Assembly: GCA_964437445.1 (NCBI GenBank)
Contig: CAYTGR010000049.1
Location: 1 to 33,868, forward strand
Reading direction: 5' to 3'
Source: CAYTGR01 sp964437445
Lineage (GTDB): Bacteria; Chloroflexota; Anaerolineae; B4-G1; SLSP01
DNA length: 33,868 bases
Of this stretch, positions 13,392 through 22,095 are shown in pieces; the stretch's first letter is position 1; the number at the start of each line of letters is the position of its first letter. Made by a program: the position numbers and the translations under genes. The notes beneath the pieces are model-generated. The model was not told the origin of the DNA. It was given only the letters and a program-made list of their open reading frames with translations, and ran no database searches.

Positions 13392-16300
13392 TCAGAGCTC
13401 TTTCACTGCCGCTAAGAGCGTGGCCCGGCCAGAGAAAGTGGCGGGAAGCGTGTGGGTGAGCAGGCAGTAAAGCCAATCCCGGTGCCGTGGCGTTGCTTTC
13501 AAGGCCGGCCAGGGGAAATAGGGATCAGTCAAGCGCCGCACCAATTCCAAACGACCGCCCGGGTCCGGCAGGTCCGGCAGCCGGGCCACCAGCCCCTTTT
13601 CCACGGCCGGGAGCACGGGGGCGACCCAGGGAAGCAGCCGGCAGCGGGCCAGACAGGCCTCACAGCCGGGCCATTCCACGGGCGGCGCGGTGGCAATTTG
13701 ATCGTGGAGGCGCCGGGTCGCCTGCTCATATATAGCAGTCCCGGCCTCATCCAGGGCAGGTTCGGTCAGGCGCGCCAGCCAGGCCGGCCACAAAGCACTC
13801 AGGGTTTTGGCAGCGTTTTCCAGGCGCAGCTGCTCCGCCGGTGATAACAACGTCTCTCCCCGCTGGCGTTGGAGCAACCAGCTCTGGAGCCACTCATAGG
13901 TGGCCTGGGTCACAGCACAGAAGGCCAGACCCGGCCCGGCGGGGGGATGACTCCAGGCGCAGGACTGCCACAGGGCTCGCCAGGTCTCCCAGACCTGGGC
14001 CGGCGGTTCCCATAACAACAGTCCTTCAAACAGCGGCGTCCAGGTGGGCAGCTGCGCTCCCCGGCGGACCAGATTCTCCAACTGGTAGTAAAACTGGCAG
14101 GGGGCCGGGCAGCCACGGCAGCCGGCATGGCGATGGAGGTAAGAAGGATCCAGGCCGGTATCGTCCAACGCCGTGAAACCGGAGTCGGCAGTCAGCGGCG
14201 CTTGCGTTTCCTTGGCCGGATAGACCTGCACCAGCACCGCCGCGCCAATGCGCTCATCGTGGATCACCGCCTGCCCCGGCTTGAGGTTATTGAGATGCCG
14301 GATTTGGGCTTCCTCCAGGTTCAAGCTGCTGCCGATGGCCTGCCGGTCATCGGCGGCGATCAGCCGGTGGGCGATCTTCAACCCCGTGTTTTTCAACGTT
14401 TCGGGCGTTAACTTGGTGGGGATTTGATCAGCAATGATGAAACCTTCCCCGTAAGCGCGCATCTCGGCCAGCATATCGGTGAACATGGCGACGGCTTTGG
14501 CGGCCGGATCGCCCATTTCCGGGCTACGGCGGTCCGGGGCCGCTTTCAGAAGCCGGTGCGCTTCTTCAATCAACGTTAGATGCTGCAACGTTTCCCGTTC
14601 GCCGGCTGGCAAGCGGGCCTGGCGCGTTTCGGCGTATTCGTAGAGAAACGTGAAAAGCAAGGCCATCACAAAGGATTTCTCTTCGTCGTCCCCCAAATTT
14701 TTCAACTCTATCACGGTGGGTGCGGTGAAGAGGGTGGCTAAAGGGATGCCACGCCGGGTGTTCAAAGCCAGCCCCTTGTTGCCGACCATCAGGCTGCGCA
14801 AGCGCGAGCGGAGCGCCGCGCCCATGTTCTGGTGCACTTCCTGGGCGTAGCGCTTGCGTTCCAACACGCGCTCGATCTGATCGTGCAGGTCGGCCAGGCA
14901 GGGCATCAAAGCGTAGCGTTCATCCTGGGTCGGGCGCTCGCCCAAAAACAGGTTTTGAGATGTGTAGAGGCTCCACCCCCGCGCCTGGTAAATATCCAGC
15001 AGCGCCTCTTCCAGCACATAGGGCATCCCGGCGGCCATGGGGAAGGAAGCGTTAAAGACGGCTTTCAGCAAATCAATATGGCGTCCCAGCGGGATACCCG
15101 GCAGCAGCTCAAACGGGTTGAGCCGGAACGGCAGCGGTGAGTCGCCGCCGACGGTGTAGACCCGCAGTTGCCCCTGGAGGGCGGTAGCCAGGCGCCGGTA
15201 TTCAGCCTTGACCGGCTCAATCACCAGGAAGGGAATCTGCAACCGGGTGTAGGCCTCCAGCAAAAGCTGCATACACGTGTTGGTTTTGCCGTAACCGGTA
15301 GCGCCGGTGACAAAGCAATGGCGGTTGAGTTCAGCCGGGGTCAGCGTGAGTTCCCCTAAATCGCGGCCCAGGCCATCTTGCAAGCGCCCCAGATGTACCG
15401 CCGGTACGGTCGTTTCTGGCGCTGAGAGGGCAAATTCGCCGTGGTCGCGCATGGGCAGGCCGGGCAGCTCTTGGGGGGGCAGATGGATCAGCACGGCCAG
15501 TTCTTCGGAATTGAGACAGGTACCCAGCGTATCAAAGATGGCCCCCAGGGGATGGCCGTGCGCGCTGGCGGCAGGTTTGAGTGTGAGCACCTGGCCCCGC
15601 ACCAGCGCCGGGCGGAGCTGGTGGGCCGGGAGCTCCAGGGGCCGGAGCGGATCCAGCACACTGGCGGGGCCGGCGGCCAGGCTGCGCAGGGCGCTGAGCA
15701 CGCTCTGCCGCGTCCCCTCATCCTCGGCGGCGACATAGCAGGCGGTCCGCCACCACCCCTGGCTGCGCCCGGCCAACAACCGGTTGCTGTAGGTCTGGAG
15801 CAGGGCTTCGCAGGCCTCGGCGTTGGCATCCAAAATTTCCAGCGTGGTGGATTCCTGCCGGGTGATGGCGGTGGCTTGTTGACGGCTCTGCGGTTCAGTC
15901 CGCCGGTCGCGGAGCTCTTGCGCGTTGAGGAGCGCGCCCAGCCCGCGCAAAGCGCCGGCGATCTCGTTGCGTCCCACCACCTCAAAAAAACTGCCCACGG
16001 CTTGCAGATAAACCGGCAGTTCATCGCCGGGCCTGGTATCATAGGTAGTGCTTTCGGTTTCGCTGGTGCCCTCCGAGGTGGCGCGGCTGGAGCGAATGTA
16101 GCTGTGGATTTCGCCGGTCAGGTGGCGGCAGGCATCTAAAGCCGCGTCAATTTCCCAGGCCGGCACCGGCTCGGCGACGACCAGGAGCGCGTACCGCCGG
16201 TTGCCAAGAGCTTTCACCAGCCGGTCCAGGCCTTGCCAGGTCCCGGCCTCAGCGCCCGGCCGCGGGGCCGGGATGCCGGTCAGCACAGCCAGCGCGGGGG

Positions 16301-16772
16301 CCGTCTGGAGCCAATCCGCCAGCGCCGGCAATTCCCGGCCGTTGAGGCTGCGCGGCGCGCTCAGCTCCAGGCCGTTGAAATACGCTTTGAACGCGCTTTC
16401 CTGGCTGGCGAGGTAATCCTCGGTGGAGTGGGCGCCCCGGCCCGGCAGCCGGCGGCCCCCCAGATAAAGCCGCTGGCGCTCGCCGTCGCCATGCAGCGCC
16501 ATGAGCAGGGCATGGCCGGTCTCATAGCAGGCATTGAGGACATGGGGCATGGCCTGCATCCACTCCTGGGGCTGCTGAGGGCGTCCTAAAGCCAGCACCT
16601 CCCGGAGCAGCGGCCAGGCCAGATCCTCGGGCTGAGCGGTGATCTGCCAGTGTTGCGGTTGAAAATCAGAAAGGTACCGGCGCTCCAGCACCGTGACCAG
16701 GATGTGGGGGAGTTCTTCTATCCAGGCCAGCCGGCTGGAGACCGGCCGGGAGGGTACCGGCTGCATTGTCAT
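13392..16772 (-). CDS. HerA-type ATPase with C-terminal twin cysteine clusters
   Basis: A 1126-aa protein. Residues 450-855 are a HerA/VirB4/FtsK-class hexameric ATPase (DUF87-like): Walker A GATGYGKT (490-497), Walker B LTLIEEAH (732-739), and a GEGFIIADQ segment (775-783) typical of the sensor region. Such motors pump DNA or protein through a central pore. Residues 1-450 are an N-terminal region I do not recognise. The C-terminal 270 residues carry two identical-spacing clusters, C885xxC888xxxC892 and C1037xxC1040xxxC1044, which could bind zinc or an Fe-S cluster. No membrane segment is evident. It is the last gene of the minus-strand cluster, 99 bases after the Hsp70-like gene, with a half REP element between them. 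A nuclease partner such as NurA or Sir2 is not adjacent. Confidence 0.85.
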   Translation of the reverse strand: MTMQPVPSRPVSSRLAWIEELPHILVTVLERRYLSDFQPQHWQITAQPEDLAWPLLREVLALGRPQQPQEWMQAMPHVLNACYETGHALLMALHGDGERQRLYLGGRRLPGRGAHSTEDYLASQESAFKAYFNGLELSAPRSLNGRELPALADWLQTAPALAVLTGIPAPRPGAEAGTWQGLDRLVKALGNRRYALLVVAEPVPAWEIDAALDACRHLTGEIHSYIRSSRATSEGTSETESTTYDTRPGDELPVYLQAVGSFFEVVGRNEIAGALRGLGALLNAQELRDRRTEPQSRQQATAITRQESTTLEILDANAEACEALLQTYSNRLLAGRSQGWWRTACYVAAEDEGTRQSVLSALRSLAAGPASVLDPLRPLELPAHQLRPALVRGQVLTLKPAASAHGHPLGAIFDTLGTCLNSEELAVLIHLPPQELPGLPMRDHGEFALSAPETTVPAVHLGRLQDGLGRDLGELTLTPAELNRHCFVTGATGYGKTNTCMQLLLEAYTRLQIPFLVIEPVKAEYRRLATALQGQLRVYTVGGDSPLPFRLNPFELLPGIPLGRHIDLLKAVFNASFPMAAGMPYVLEEALLDIYQARGWSLYTSQNLFLGERPTQDERYALMPCLADLHDQIERVLERKRYAQEVHQNMGAALRSRLRSLMVGNKGLALNTRRGIPLATLFTAPTVIELKNLGDDEEKSFVMALLFTFLYEYAETRQARLPAGERETLQHLTLIEEAHRLLKAAPDRRSPEMGDPAAKAVAMFTDMLAEMRAYGEGFIIADQIPTKLTPETLKNTGLKIAHRLIAADDRQAIGSSLNLEEAQIRHLNNLKPGQAVIHDERIGAAVLVQVYPAKETQAPLTADSGFTALDDTGLDPSYLHRHAGCRGCPAPCQFYYQLENLVRRGAQLPTWTPLFEGLLLWEPPAQVWETWRALWQSCAWSHPPAGPGLAFCAVTQATYEWLQSWLLQRQRGETLLSPAEQLRLENAAKTLSALWPAWLARLTEPALDEAGTAIYEQATRRLHDQIATAPPVEWPGCEACLARCRLLPWVAPVLPAVEKGLVARLPDLPDPGGRLELVRRLTDPYFPWPALKATPRHRDWLYCLLTHTLPATFSGRATLLAAVKEL

Positions 16773-16830
16773 GATGGGAGCCTCACTTGCGGCAATGAGA
16801 TTTCGCTTTTAATGTCTCTGCCCCCCAAAA

Positions 16831-16853
16831 GGCGTTCAAGGGCCTCACGACCA
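16831..16853. repeat. Half REP-like element, copy d
   Basis: ggcgttcaagggcctcacgac matches the right half of the 12853 copy with two changes. It lies in the 99-base spacer between the Hsp70-like and HerA genes. Confidence 0.45.
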
Positions 16854-16871
16854 CCCTGAACCCTGCTATTT

Positions 16872-17981
16872 CTAATCGGCATCACGGTCGCGTTCCCAGG
16901 GCGGCACTTCCTCCAGGGCCGGCGCTGAGGGCCGGGGAGGACGGGGGGGCGGGAGCTCGGCCGGTGGGCGGTACACAGGGGGGTACTCCGGCAACGGCAC
17001 CAGTTCCGGCCAGAGAGCGGCCCCGATGGCGATGTCTTGAGGCGGGGTGGCACTGCGCCAGAGCGGTTGCCGGCAAAACTGCCGGGCGACAGGTTCTATC
17101 CCGCAGGGCCAGGTGGCCCCCAGCCCCCCCCACAGCAGTTCATCCACGGTGCGGACCTGCGCGGTGGCCAGGGCCTGAGAGAGCAATTCCGCCAGCCGGG
17201 TCTGGACGGCCTGCGCTTCCGGCCACACGCTACAGCTGGCCGGACTGAGCTGCAAGGGGGTCAGCATGGCCGCGGCCAGCGGTCCCTGCCAGGGCACCAG
17301 CTGGCCTTCAGGGACACTGCTCAATTGGGCCCCCCATTCCCAGGTGGCATCGTAGACCGCCAGTTCTACAGCCGGGGGCAAAGCGTAGCCCAGCCGTTCG
17401 GCCGCCAGGGCGGCGACCCGCGCGCTCCAGGCCGCCGCGCCACAATCGGTCGCACAGAGGGGCGGAGTCACGGCCTGGAGGCGGGGGCCGGTCGCGGCAG
17501 GATTCAGCCGGTAGAGCTGCACCGTGAGAGTCGTATCGCCAAGCACGGCGGCAGCCATGAGACGCGAGGCCGGGGGCAGCGGGGCTTCCAGACAGCGCCG
17601 GGCCACCAGGGCCCCCGGAGCGGCGATCGCCGTGAAGCTTTCCCAGCCGGCGGCCTGGATCACCAGGGCCAGCTGCGCGCGAGTAGCTTCCAGGTTAGCG
17701 GTGTGGAGTCCGACGACCAGCTGGTAGCCGTTGGCCGGGAGCGGCTCCAGCCGCCCCAGGTAAGCCCACCAACGCCGGTAGAGACCGCGCCAGAACAGGG
17801 CAGGGCCGGGGCCGTTCAGCCAGGGACCGGGGCTGGCCGCCGTGCTGTGGTAAAAGCCCTGGGAACCGGCCCGGCTTCCCCAGGCCTCCTCACTGGCGAC
17901 CCGGTGGGGAATCAGCAGGCGCACGCCATCGCCCACCGGACGCACGGGCGCTGCGCCTTCACGCAACGCCATGGCGGTCAA
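16872..17981 (-). CDS. Degenerate Hsp70/actin-fold protein
   Basis: A 369-aa protein with faint but ordered Hsp70-like landmarks. Residues 87-132 (YQLVVGLHTANLEATRAQLA, then an AAGW-AIAAPGALVA stretch) follow the nucleotide-binding-domain pattern in which a helix is followed by AG and an EP.AA motif. AAAVLGDTTLTVQLYRL (143-159) sits where DxGGGTxDxS should be, but the phosphate-binding glycines are missing. ELLWGGLGATWPCGIEPVAR (281-300) resembles the adenosine-site GGxxxxP loop, and DIAIGAALW (316-324) resembles the closing VAxGAAL motif. The substrate-binding domain is absent; a Pro-rich tail (328-361) ends the protein. I infer an inactive or strongly altered actin-fold partner. It starts 14 bases after the zinc-ribbon dynamin gene. 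Confidence 0.55.
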   Translation of the reverse strand: MTAMALREGAAPVRPVGDGVRLLIPHRVASEEAWGSRAGSQGFYHSTAASPGPWLNGPGPALFWRGLYRRWWAYLGRLEPLPANGYQLVVGLHTANLEATRAQLALVIQAAGWESFTAIAAPGALVARRCLEAPLPPASRLMAAAVLGDTTLTVQLYRLNPAATGPRLQAVTPPLCATDCGAAAWSARVAALAAERLGYALPPAVELAVYDATWEWGAQLSSVPEGQLVPWQGPLAAAMLTPLQLSPASCSVWPEAQAVQTRLAELLSQALATAQVRTVDELLWGGLGATWPCGIEPVARQFCRQPLWRSATPPQDIAIGAALWPELVPLPEYPPVYRPPAELPPPRPPRPSAPALEEVPPWERDRDAD

Positions 17982-17995
17982 CGTCGTTTCGTAAT

Positions 17996-19816
17996 CTATG
18001 CCGAGGGTGTGGATAGGCTCATCTCCTGCCAGGCCAGCGTTTCCACCTGCTGAAGACAGGCACGGGCGGTGGTCAGCGCCCGGTCTAAATCGGCCCGGGT
18101 GGCGGCCAGCGTTGCCTGCACGGCGGCGTCCGGCTCGGCCGGGACGGCGGCAGCGGCGGGGGCGGTGATAAACGCGATCACTTCGGCCTGATATTGCTTC
18201 ACATCGTCTACCAAAACCTGAACGGCCCGGAGCACGCTTTGCTGAGCATCAGCGACCTGTTTTTTGTTATCCGCTTCCACGTCGCTGGAAGCGCCGGCTA
18301 CGGCTCCTACGATGGCCCCGATGACCGTTCCCACCCCCGGCAGCAACGCCGAGCCAATAGCAGCGCCGGTCGCGGTGCCGCCAATAGTCCCGGCCTTGCG
18401 GTCATAAGTCCCGGTAGTGATTTTGACCGTGGGCGCCTGCCAGGCGCTGCGGAATTGTTGTTCGGTTTCCGCCGACAGGGAAGGCTGCGCCCAACGGCGC
18501 GCCAGCTCGCGTTGGGCCGCCAGGAAGCGATCCAGCGCAGCCGTTAAGGACTCCTGGAGCGCCTGGTTCAGTTCGGTAGTACGGGCCGGCAGGCTGCTCA
18601 GACTATCTTTGGTGATCTGGGCGGCGATTTTTTGCGCCCGATTGGTCGCGTAGATCTGGCACTCCTTGACCAGCGTGGCAAAAGCAGCCTGGACGGCAGC
18701 GACGAATTGCCGGTAGCGCTGCGCGGCTTCCAGCTGAGCTTGATATTGCTTGGCCTCTCCGGTCAGGGTTTGAGCCTGCGTTTCCAGCGCCGTGACCGCC
18801 TGTTGGAGCAACGGCAGGATACGGAAGAGCCGTGCGCGACGGACCAGCGGGTGATCTTCCGAGCTCAAGGCCATGATCAGGCTCTTGACCTGCCGCTCGC
18901 CGAGGTGCCGCCCGTTGGTCTCCCTGGCCCGCGCCGACATCGCGGCCAGCCAGGGGCGAAAATGGCCGTCCAGGCCCAGCGTGGCGGCCCGATCCAGGAG
19001 TTTGTTCTGGTGCGCCGGGAGCTTGGCCGTGCAAAAGGTCTGCCATTCGGCCGGCGCATCGTGGGACAGAAAGACATTGAGGACAAAGAGAACGGCCGCC
19101 GGGCCGCGTTCGGCGATAAATTGGGCCAGGTAAGCCTGCTCGCTCTCGGCCAGGAATTGTTTGGAGGAGAGCACCCAGACTAAGACATCGGCGGAGCGGG
19201 CAGCTTCCAGGGCGCGGGCGGTCATCTGTTCGGTGTCGTTGATGCCGGGGGTATCAACCCAATGAACGTGCGGGGGGATGGGGGCATCGTACAGGGTGAT
19301 TTCCACACGCTGAATCTCCGCCAGGGCGGTATTGTATTCGCCGTTGGCGGTGACGCGGGCCACGATCTGCTCTAAGGCCTGGGGGGTGCAGGCCAGGGGA
19401 TGGCGTCCCTGGCGATCTATCAGGCAGGCCGTGTCGCGCAGGCCGGATTCCAGCACGCAGCTGACGCCGGTCTCCGGCAGATCATTGACCGGCAGGATGT
19501 CGCGGTCTAACAGCGCGTTGAGCAGGGAAGATTTGCCCGCTTTAAAAGCGCCGCCGAAGGTGATGGTGATGTCACGGTGGGTCAATTGCTCCAGGGCCAG
19601 GGTGAGAGAGCGGCGGGCGACGTCATCCAAAGGGCGCACCTGCTCGGCCAGGGAGCGGAGTGTGCGTACCAGCGTCTCAAAGTGGGTGGTAAAGGTGGGA
19701 TCGTCGTGCGTGGCCAGGGGCAATCCATAGGGGATGGCCTGACCGCACCGGGGGCAAAACCGGGCCTCCGGGCGCAAGGAAGCCCCGCACGCGCTACAAA
19801 GCAGTTCAGCCGTCAT
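17996..19816 (-). CDS. Dynamin-like GTPase with N-terminal zinc ribbon
   Basis: A 606-aa large GTPase. C7, C10, C21 and C24 (CSAC...CPRC) form a zinc ribbon. The GTPase domain has G1 GAFKAGKSS (89-97), G2 T116 (PETGVSC), and G3 DTPG (188-191). At the G4 position the usual NKxD is replaced by NVFLSHD (from N247). A long helical stalk (330-465) is followed by a glycine-zipper hydrophobic segment (476-509, GTIGGTATGAAIGSALLPGV) that probably inserts into membrane, and a C-terminal helical return. This is the bacterial dynamin-like layout, implying GTP-driven membrane binding or remodelling. It follows the other dynamin-like gene by 15 bases; paired dynamins are typical of bacteria. Confidence 0.85.
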   Translation of the reverse strand: MTAELLCSACGASLRPEARFCPRCGQAIPYGLPLATHDDPTFTTHFETLVRTLRSLAEQVRPLDDVARRSLTLALEQLTHRDITITFGGAFKAGKSSLLNALLDRDILPVNDLPETGVSCVLESGLRDTACLIDRQGRHPLACTPQALEQIVARVTANGEYNTALAEIQRVEITLYDAPIPPHVHWVDTPGINDTEQMTARALEAARSADVLVWVLSSKQFLAESEQAYLAQFIAERGPAAVLFVLNVFLSHDAPAEWQTFCTAKLPAHQNKLLDRAATLGLDGHFRPWLAAMSARARETNGRHLGERQVKSLIMALSSEDHPLVRRARLFRILPLLQQAVTALETQAQTLTGEAKQYQAQLEAAQRYRQFVAAVQAAFATLVKECQIYATNRAQKIAAQITKDSLSSLPARTTELNQALQESLTAALDRFLAAQRELARRWAQPSLSAETEQQFRSAWQAPTVKITTGTYDRKAGTIGGTATGAAIGSALLPGVGTVIGAIVGAVAGASSDVEADNKKQVADAQQSVLRAVQVLVDDVKQYQAEVIAFITAPAAAAVPAEPDAAVQATLAATRADLDRALTTARACLQQVETLAWQEMSLSTPSA

Positions 19817-19831
19817 CAGCGCCCCCTACCG

Positions 19832-21907
19832 TTAGAGTTGCCGCATGGTGAGCAGAGCATCCTGCAACTGCTGGCGCTGGGCCTGAATGGTAGCCAGCTG
19901 CTCACCGGCCCGGCGCAGCAAGAGTTGCTTTTCGGCAGCGCTGCGCCGGTTGACTTCCACCATTTGGTTGATCTCCTGTTCCTGGGCCGTAATGATGGAT
20001 TCTACCGAGGCCGCCATGGCCTGGCTCAGGTCATCAAATTTCTTCTGCAATTCCTGGCTGAGCAGCGGCTTGGCGCTTTCCAATAGCGTTCGCAGGCCAG
20101 GCCGGTTTTGCTGCGGGTCACCGTACAGCGCGATCTGCACCGTTTTTTCTTTGATCTGGTGCACCTTCTTTTCGGCGTTAGCCGCGCCGCTCAAGATATT
20201 GGTCAAAAAGGCTGCGCCGATGGCGATGGGGACGGCCACCGGGGCCGCCACGCCGGCCAGGATCAGGGTGGTCAACCCCACGACTTCCACGGCAAAGCCC
20301 CGGGCCGCACCTTTCCAGCCTAAGGTGCCGCCTAACAGCGCCAGGTCCCAATTGCTGGTCAGCAGGCCCCCGACGACCCAGGCCGCCCGTTCCACGGCGC
20401 TGGTCTGGGGCTGCCGCAGCGTGGCGACTTCCGGCCGCCAGCCGGTGAGCGTGAAGCCGATCTCTTCCACCTGTTGCTCAATGGAGGAGACCTCTTCGCC
20501 GATCTCCTGCATCATCCGCTCCAATACCGGCTCCAGGCTGCGGCTGATCTCGGTCTGCTGCCACTGCTGCAAGGCCGTGGTCAGAAGCTCAGAGAGGGCC
20601 TGAGCGGCCTCCGTGCCCACGCGCTTTTCAATGAGGGGCAGGCGCGTCCGCTGCCACAGCTGTTCCAGGCCACCGCTGGCCGAGAGCGAGGGCAAGGTTT
20701 GCTTTTCCATGCCGTCCAGCAACAGGGCGGGCAACTGTTCCACAAAGTGATCAAAACTGCGGAAGAGCTCATATTCGGCCTCGTGGCGGTACCGCTCAAT
20801 GATGCGCGGTAAACGGCGGCGGCGATTCTGAATCTCTTGCAGTTGGGGCGTGACGGCCCGGAGGTTGGCCTCAAATTCCTGTTGTTCCTTTGCCATCCCG
20901 GCCATGAGGCGTTGGGTGGCGCTTTCCAGCTCTTGCGCGAGCCGCTCGGCCGGCCGTAAATGGCGCTCCAGGTGAATCTTGCGGCGGTCGCCTTCCAGGA
21001 ATTGGACCAAACGCTGTTCCAGAGTTTCCAGCCCTGAACTACGGATCAGCTCCAGGTTGCCGGTGCGCACGCCTTCCAGCGCCGCCAGACAATCCACAAA
21101 ATAGATGTCGCGCTCGGCAAAATCCTGGCCGTTGTATTTCTCTCCGCCTAACATCTCGTGGATCAGCCGGTTCCACACGAAGGCTTTAAACCGGTCATCC
21201 ACTTTGCGCCCCATATACAGATTGACAATCATGAAGTAATGCGTCAACCCTTCAGCAATGAGGGAGGCATTTACAAAGACCCGCTCGCTTTCACCGGCCA
21301 GGATGTCGCTGCGGAAGAGCACAAAGGCCGCATCGCAGCGGTTGATCGCCTCGCGGGTGATGGCGGTGCGGCGCGGGTCGTCATCGGTGCCGGGGGAATC
21401 CCAGAGCGTCACGCCGGCCTGGCAGAACTCCGCCGGGTAATCTAATTCAAACTGGCGGATGTTTTGAAAGAAACGGCGGGTTTCCTCTGGATCGGCGCGG
21501 ACGGTGGCCTGTTGCAGGTATTCGGCCAGAGTCCACTGTTGTGCGTGGCCGGCAAAGTCCCAGGCCCGCACCCGTGCCTGCTCCCCATAGTTGATCTGCG
21601 TCAGGGTGGCGGTACAGGGCAGATCATCCATGGGCAGGGGACCGCCGCTGTCGCCCAGTTCAGGGACAGGGCGGAGCAGCCGGCCCAAAAGGGCATTCAA
21701 AAACGTGGATTTGCCATTCTTGAAGCGACCCACGACCATGAGGTTGAAGGTGTCTACCAGCAGCTGGTCACGTTTCTGTTGCAGGCGCGCGGCCAACTCG
21801 GCCTGATTGAGCTGGTGGGCCGCGGCCGCCAGCTGTTCCAGGGGCGGCACCACTTCGCGGCTCAGGCGTTCGGCATTTTGGCGCAATTCATCGGCGGGTC
21901 GGATCAT
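19832..21907 (-). CDS. Dynamin-like GTPase
   Basis: A 691-aa GTPase counted from ATG 21907, chosen because AAGGAG lies 4 bases upstream; the open frame extends to 21970 but only through short-repeat sequence. G1 is GRFKNGKST (60-68), G2 is in DLPCTATLT (T99/T101), and G3 is DSPG (170-173). At the G4 position NLYMGRKVDD (from N229) replaces NKxD. Long coiled helices (320-510) form the stalk, and a hydrophobic stretch around 545-595 (VVGLTTLILAGVAAPVAVPI) is a membrane-insertion paddle or hairpin. It likely works as a hetero-pair with the zinc-ribbon dynamin downstream. It is preceded by a 188-base spacer full of short repeats. Confidence 0.87.
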   Translation of the reverse strand: MIRPADELRQNAERLSREVVPPLEQLAAAAHQLNQAELAARLQQKRDQLLVDTFNLMVVGRFKNGKSTFLNALLGRLLRPVPELGDSGGPLPMDDLPCTATLTQINYGEQARVRAWDFAGHAQQWTLAEYLQQATVRADPEETRRFFQNIRQFELDYPAEFCQAGVTLWDSPGTDDDPRRTAITREAINRCDAAFVLFRSDILAGESERVFVNASLIAEGLTHYFMIVNLYMGRKVDDRFKAFVWNRLIHEMLGGEKYNGQDFAERDIYFVDCLAALEGVRTGNLELIRSSGLETLEQRLVQFLEGDRRKIHLERHLRPAERLAQELESATQRLMAGMAKEQQEFEANLRAVTPQLQEIQNRRRRLPRIIERYRHEAEYELFRSFDHFVEQLPALLLDGMEKQTLPSLSASGGLEQLWQRTRLPLIEKRVGTEAAQALSELLTTALQQWQQTEISRSLEPVLERMMQEIGEEVSSIEQQVEEIGFTLTGWRPEVATLRQPQTSAVERAAWVVGGLLTSNWDLALLGGTLGWKGAARGFAVEVVGLTTLILAGVAAPVAVPIAIGAAFLTNILSGAANAEKKVHQIKEKTVQIALYGDPQQNRPGLRTLLESAKPLLSQELQKKFDDLSQAMAASVESIITAQEQEINQMVEVNRRSAAEKQLLLRRAGEQLATIQAQRQQLQDALLTMRQL

Positions 21908-21935
21908 AAGGCTCCTTACGTATGTATAGTAGTAG

Positions 21936-21980
21936 GTGAGTGAACAGTGAGCAGTTGCTATCGGCCCCACTCACTGCTGG
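21936..21980. repeat. Short tandem-word repeat (gtgagtgaac/agtgagca)
   Basis: ggtgagtgaacagtgagcagt is followed, after a spacer, by actcactgctgg, its partial complement. It lies in the spacer between the degenerate dynamin and the dynamin-like GTPase. Confidence 0.5.
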
Positions 21981-22035
21981 CACTTTTGTTCCTGGATGAT
22001 GTGGCATTTCCTGCGAAAAATCACGTGATGAGTTT

Positions 22036-22076
22036 GTTGTCAGGCGCTTGAGCGCCATCTTCGCTGCGCTAAAGCA
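22036..22076. repeat. REP-like hairpin element, copy c
   Basis: gttgtcaggcgcttgagcgcc followed by gctgcgctaaagc is the reverse-oriented form of the 12853 element. It lies in the same spacer, downstream of the degenerate dynamin stop. Confidence 0.55.
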
Positions 22077-22095
22077 TATTATTCCCGGCCTGTTT

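Noticed and set aside
13392..16772. Calling the HerA-type protein a conjugation (VirB4/TraC) ATPase
   Set aside because: No relaxase, pilin, coupling protein or other type IV secretion gene is in the window, and the gene is embedded with dynamins.
17037..18053. Long plus-strand open frame (338 codons) opposite the Hsp70-like gene
   Set aside because: It mirrors codon structure of the minus-strand gene in GC-rich DNA; its product is Gly/Arg/Pro-rich low-complexity sequence with no family features.
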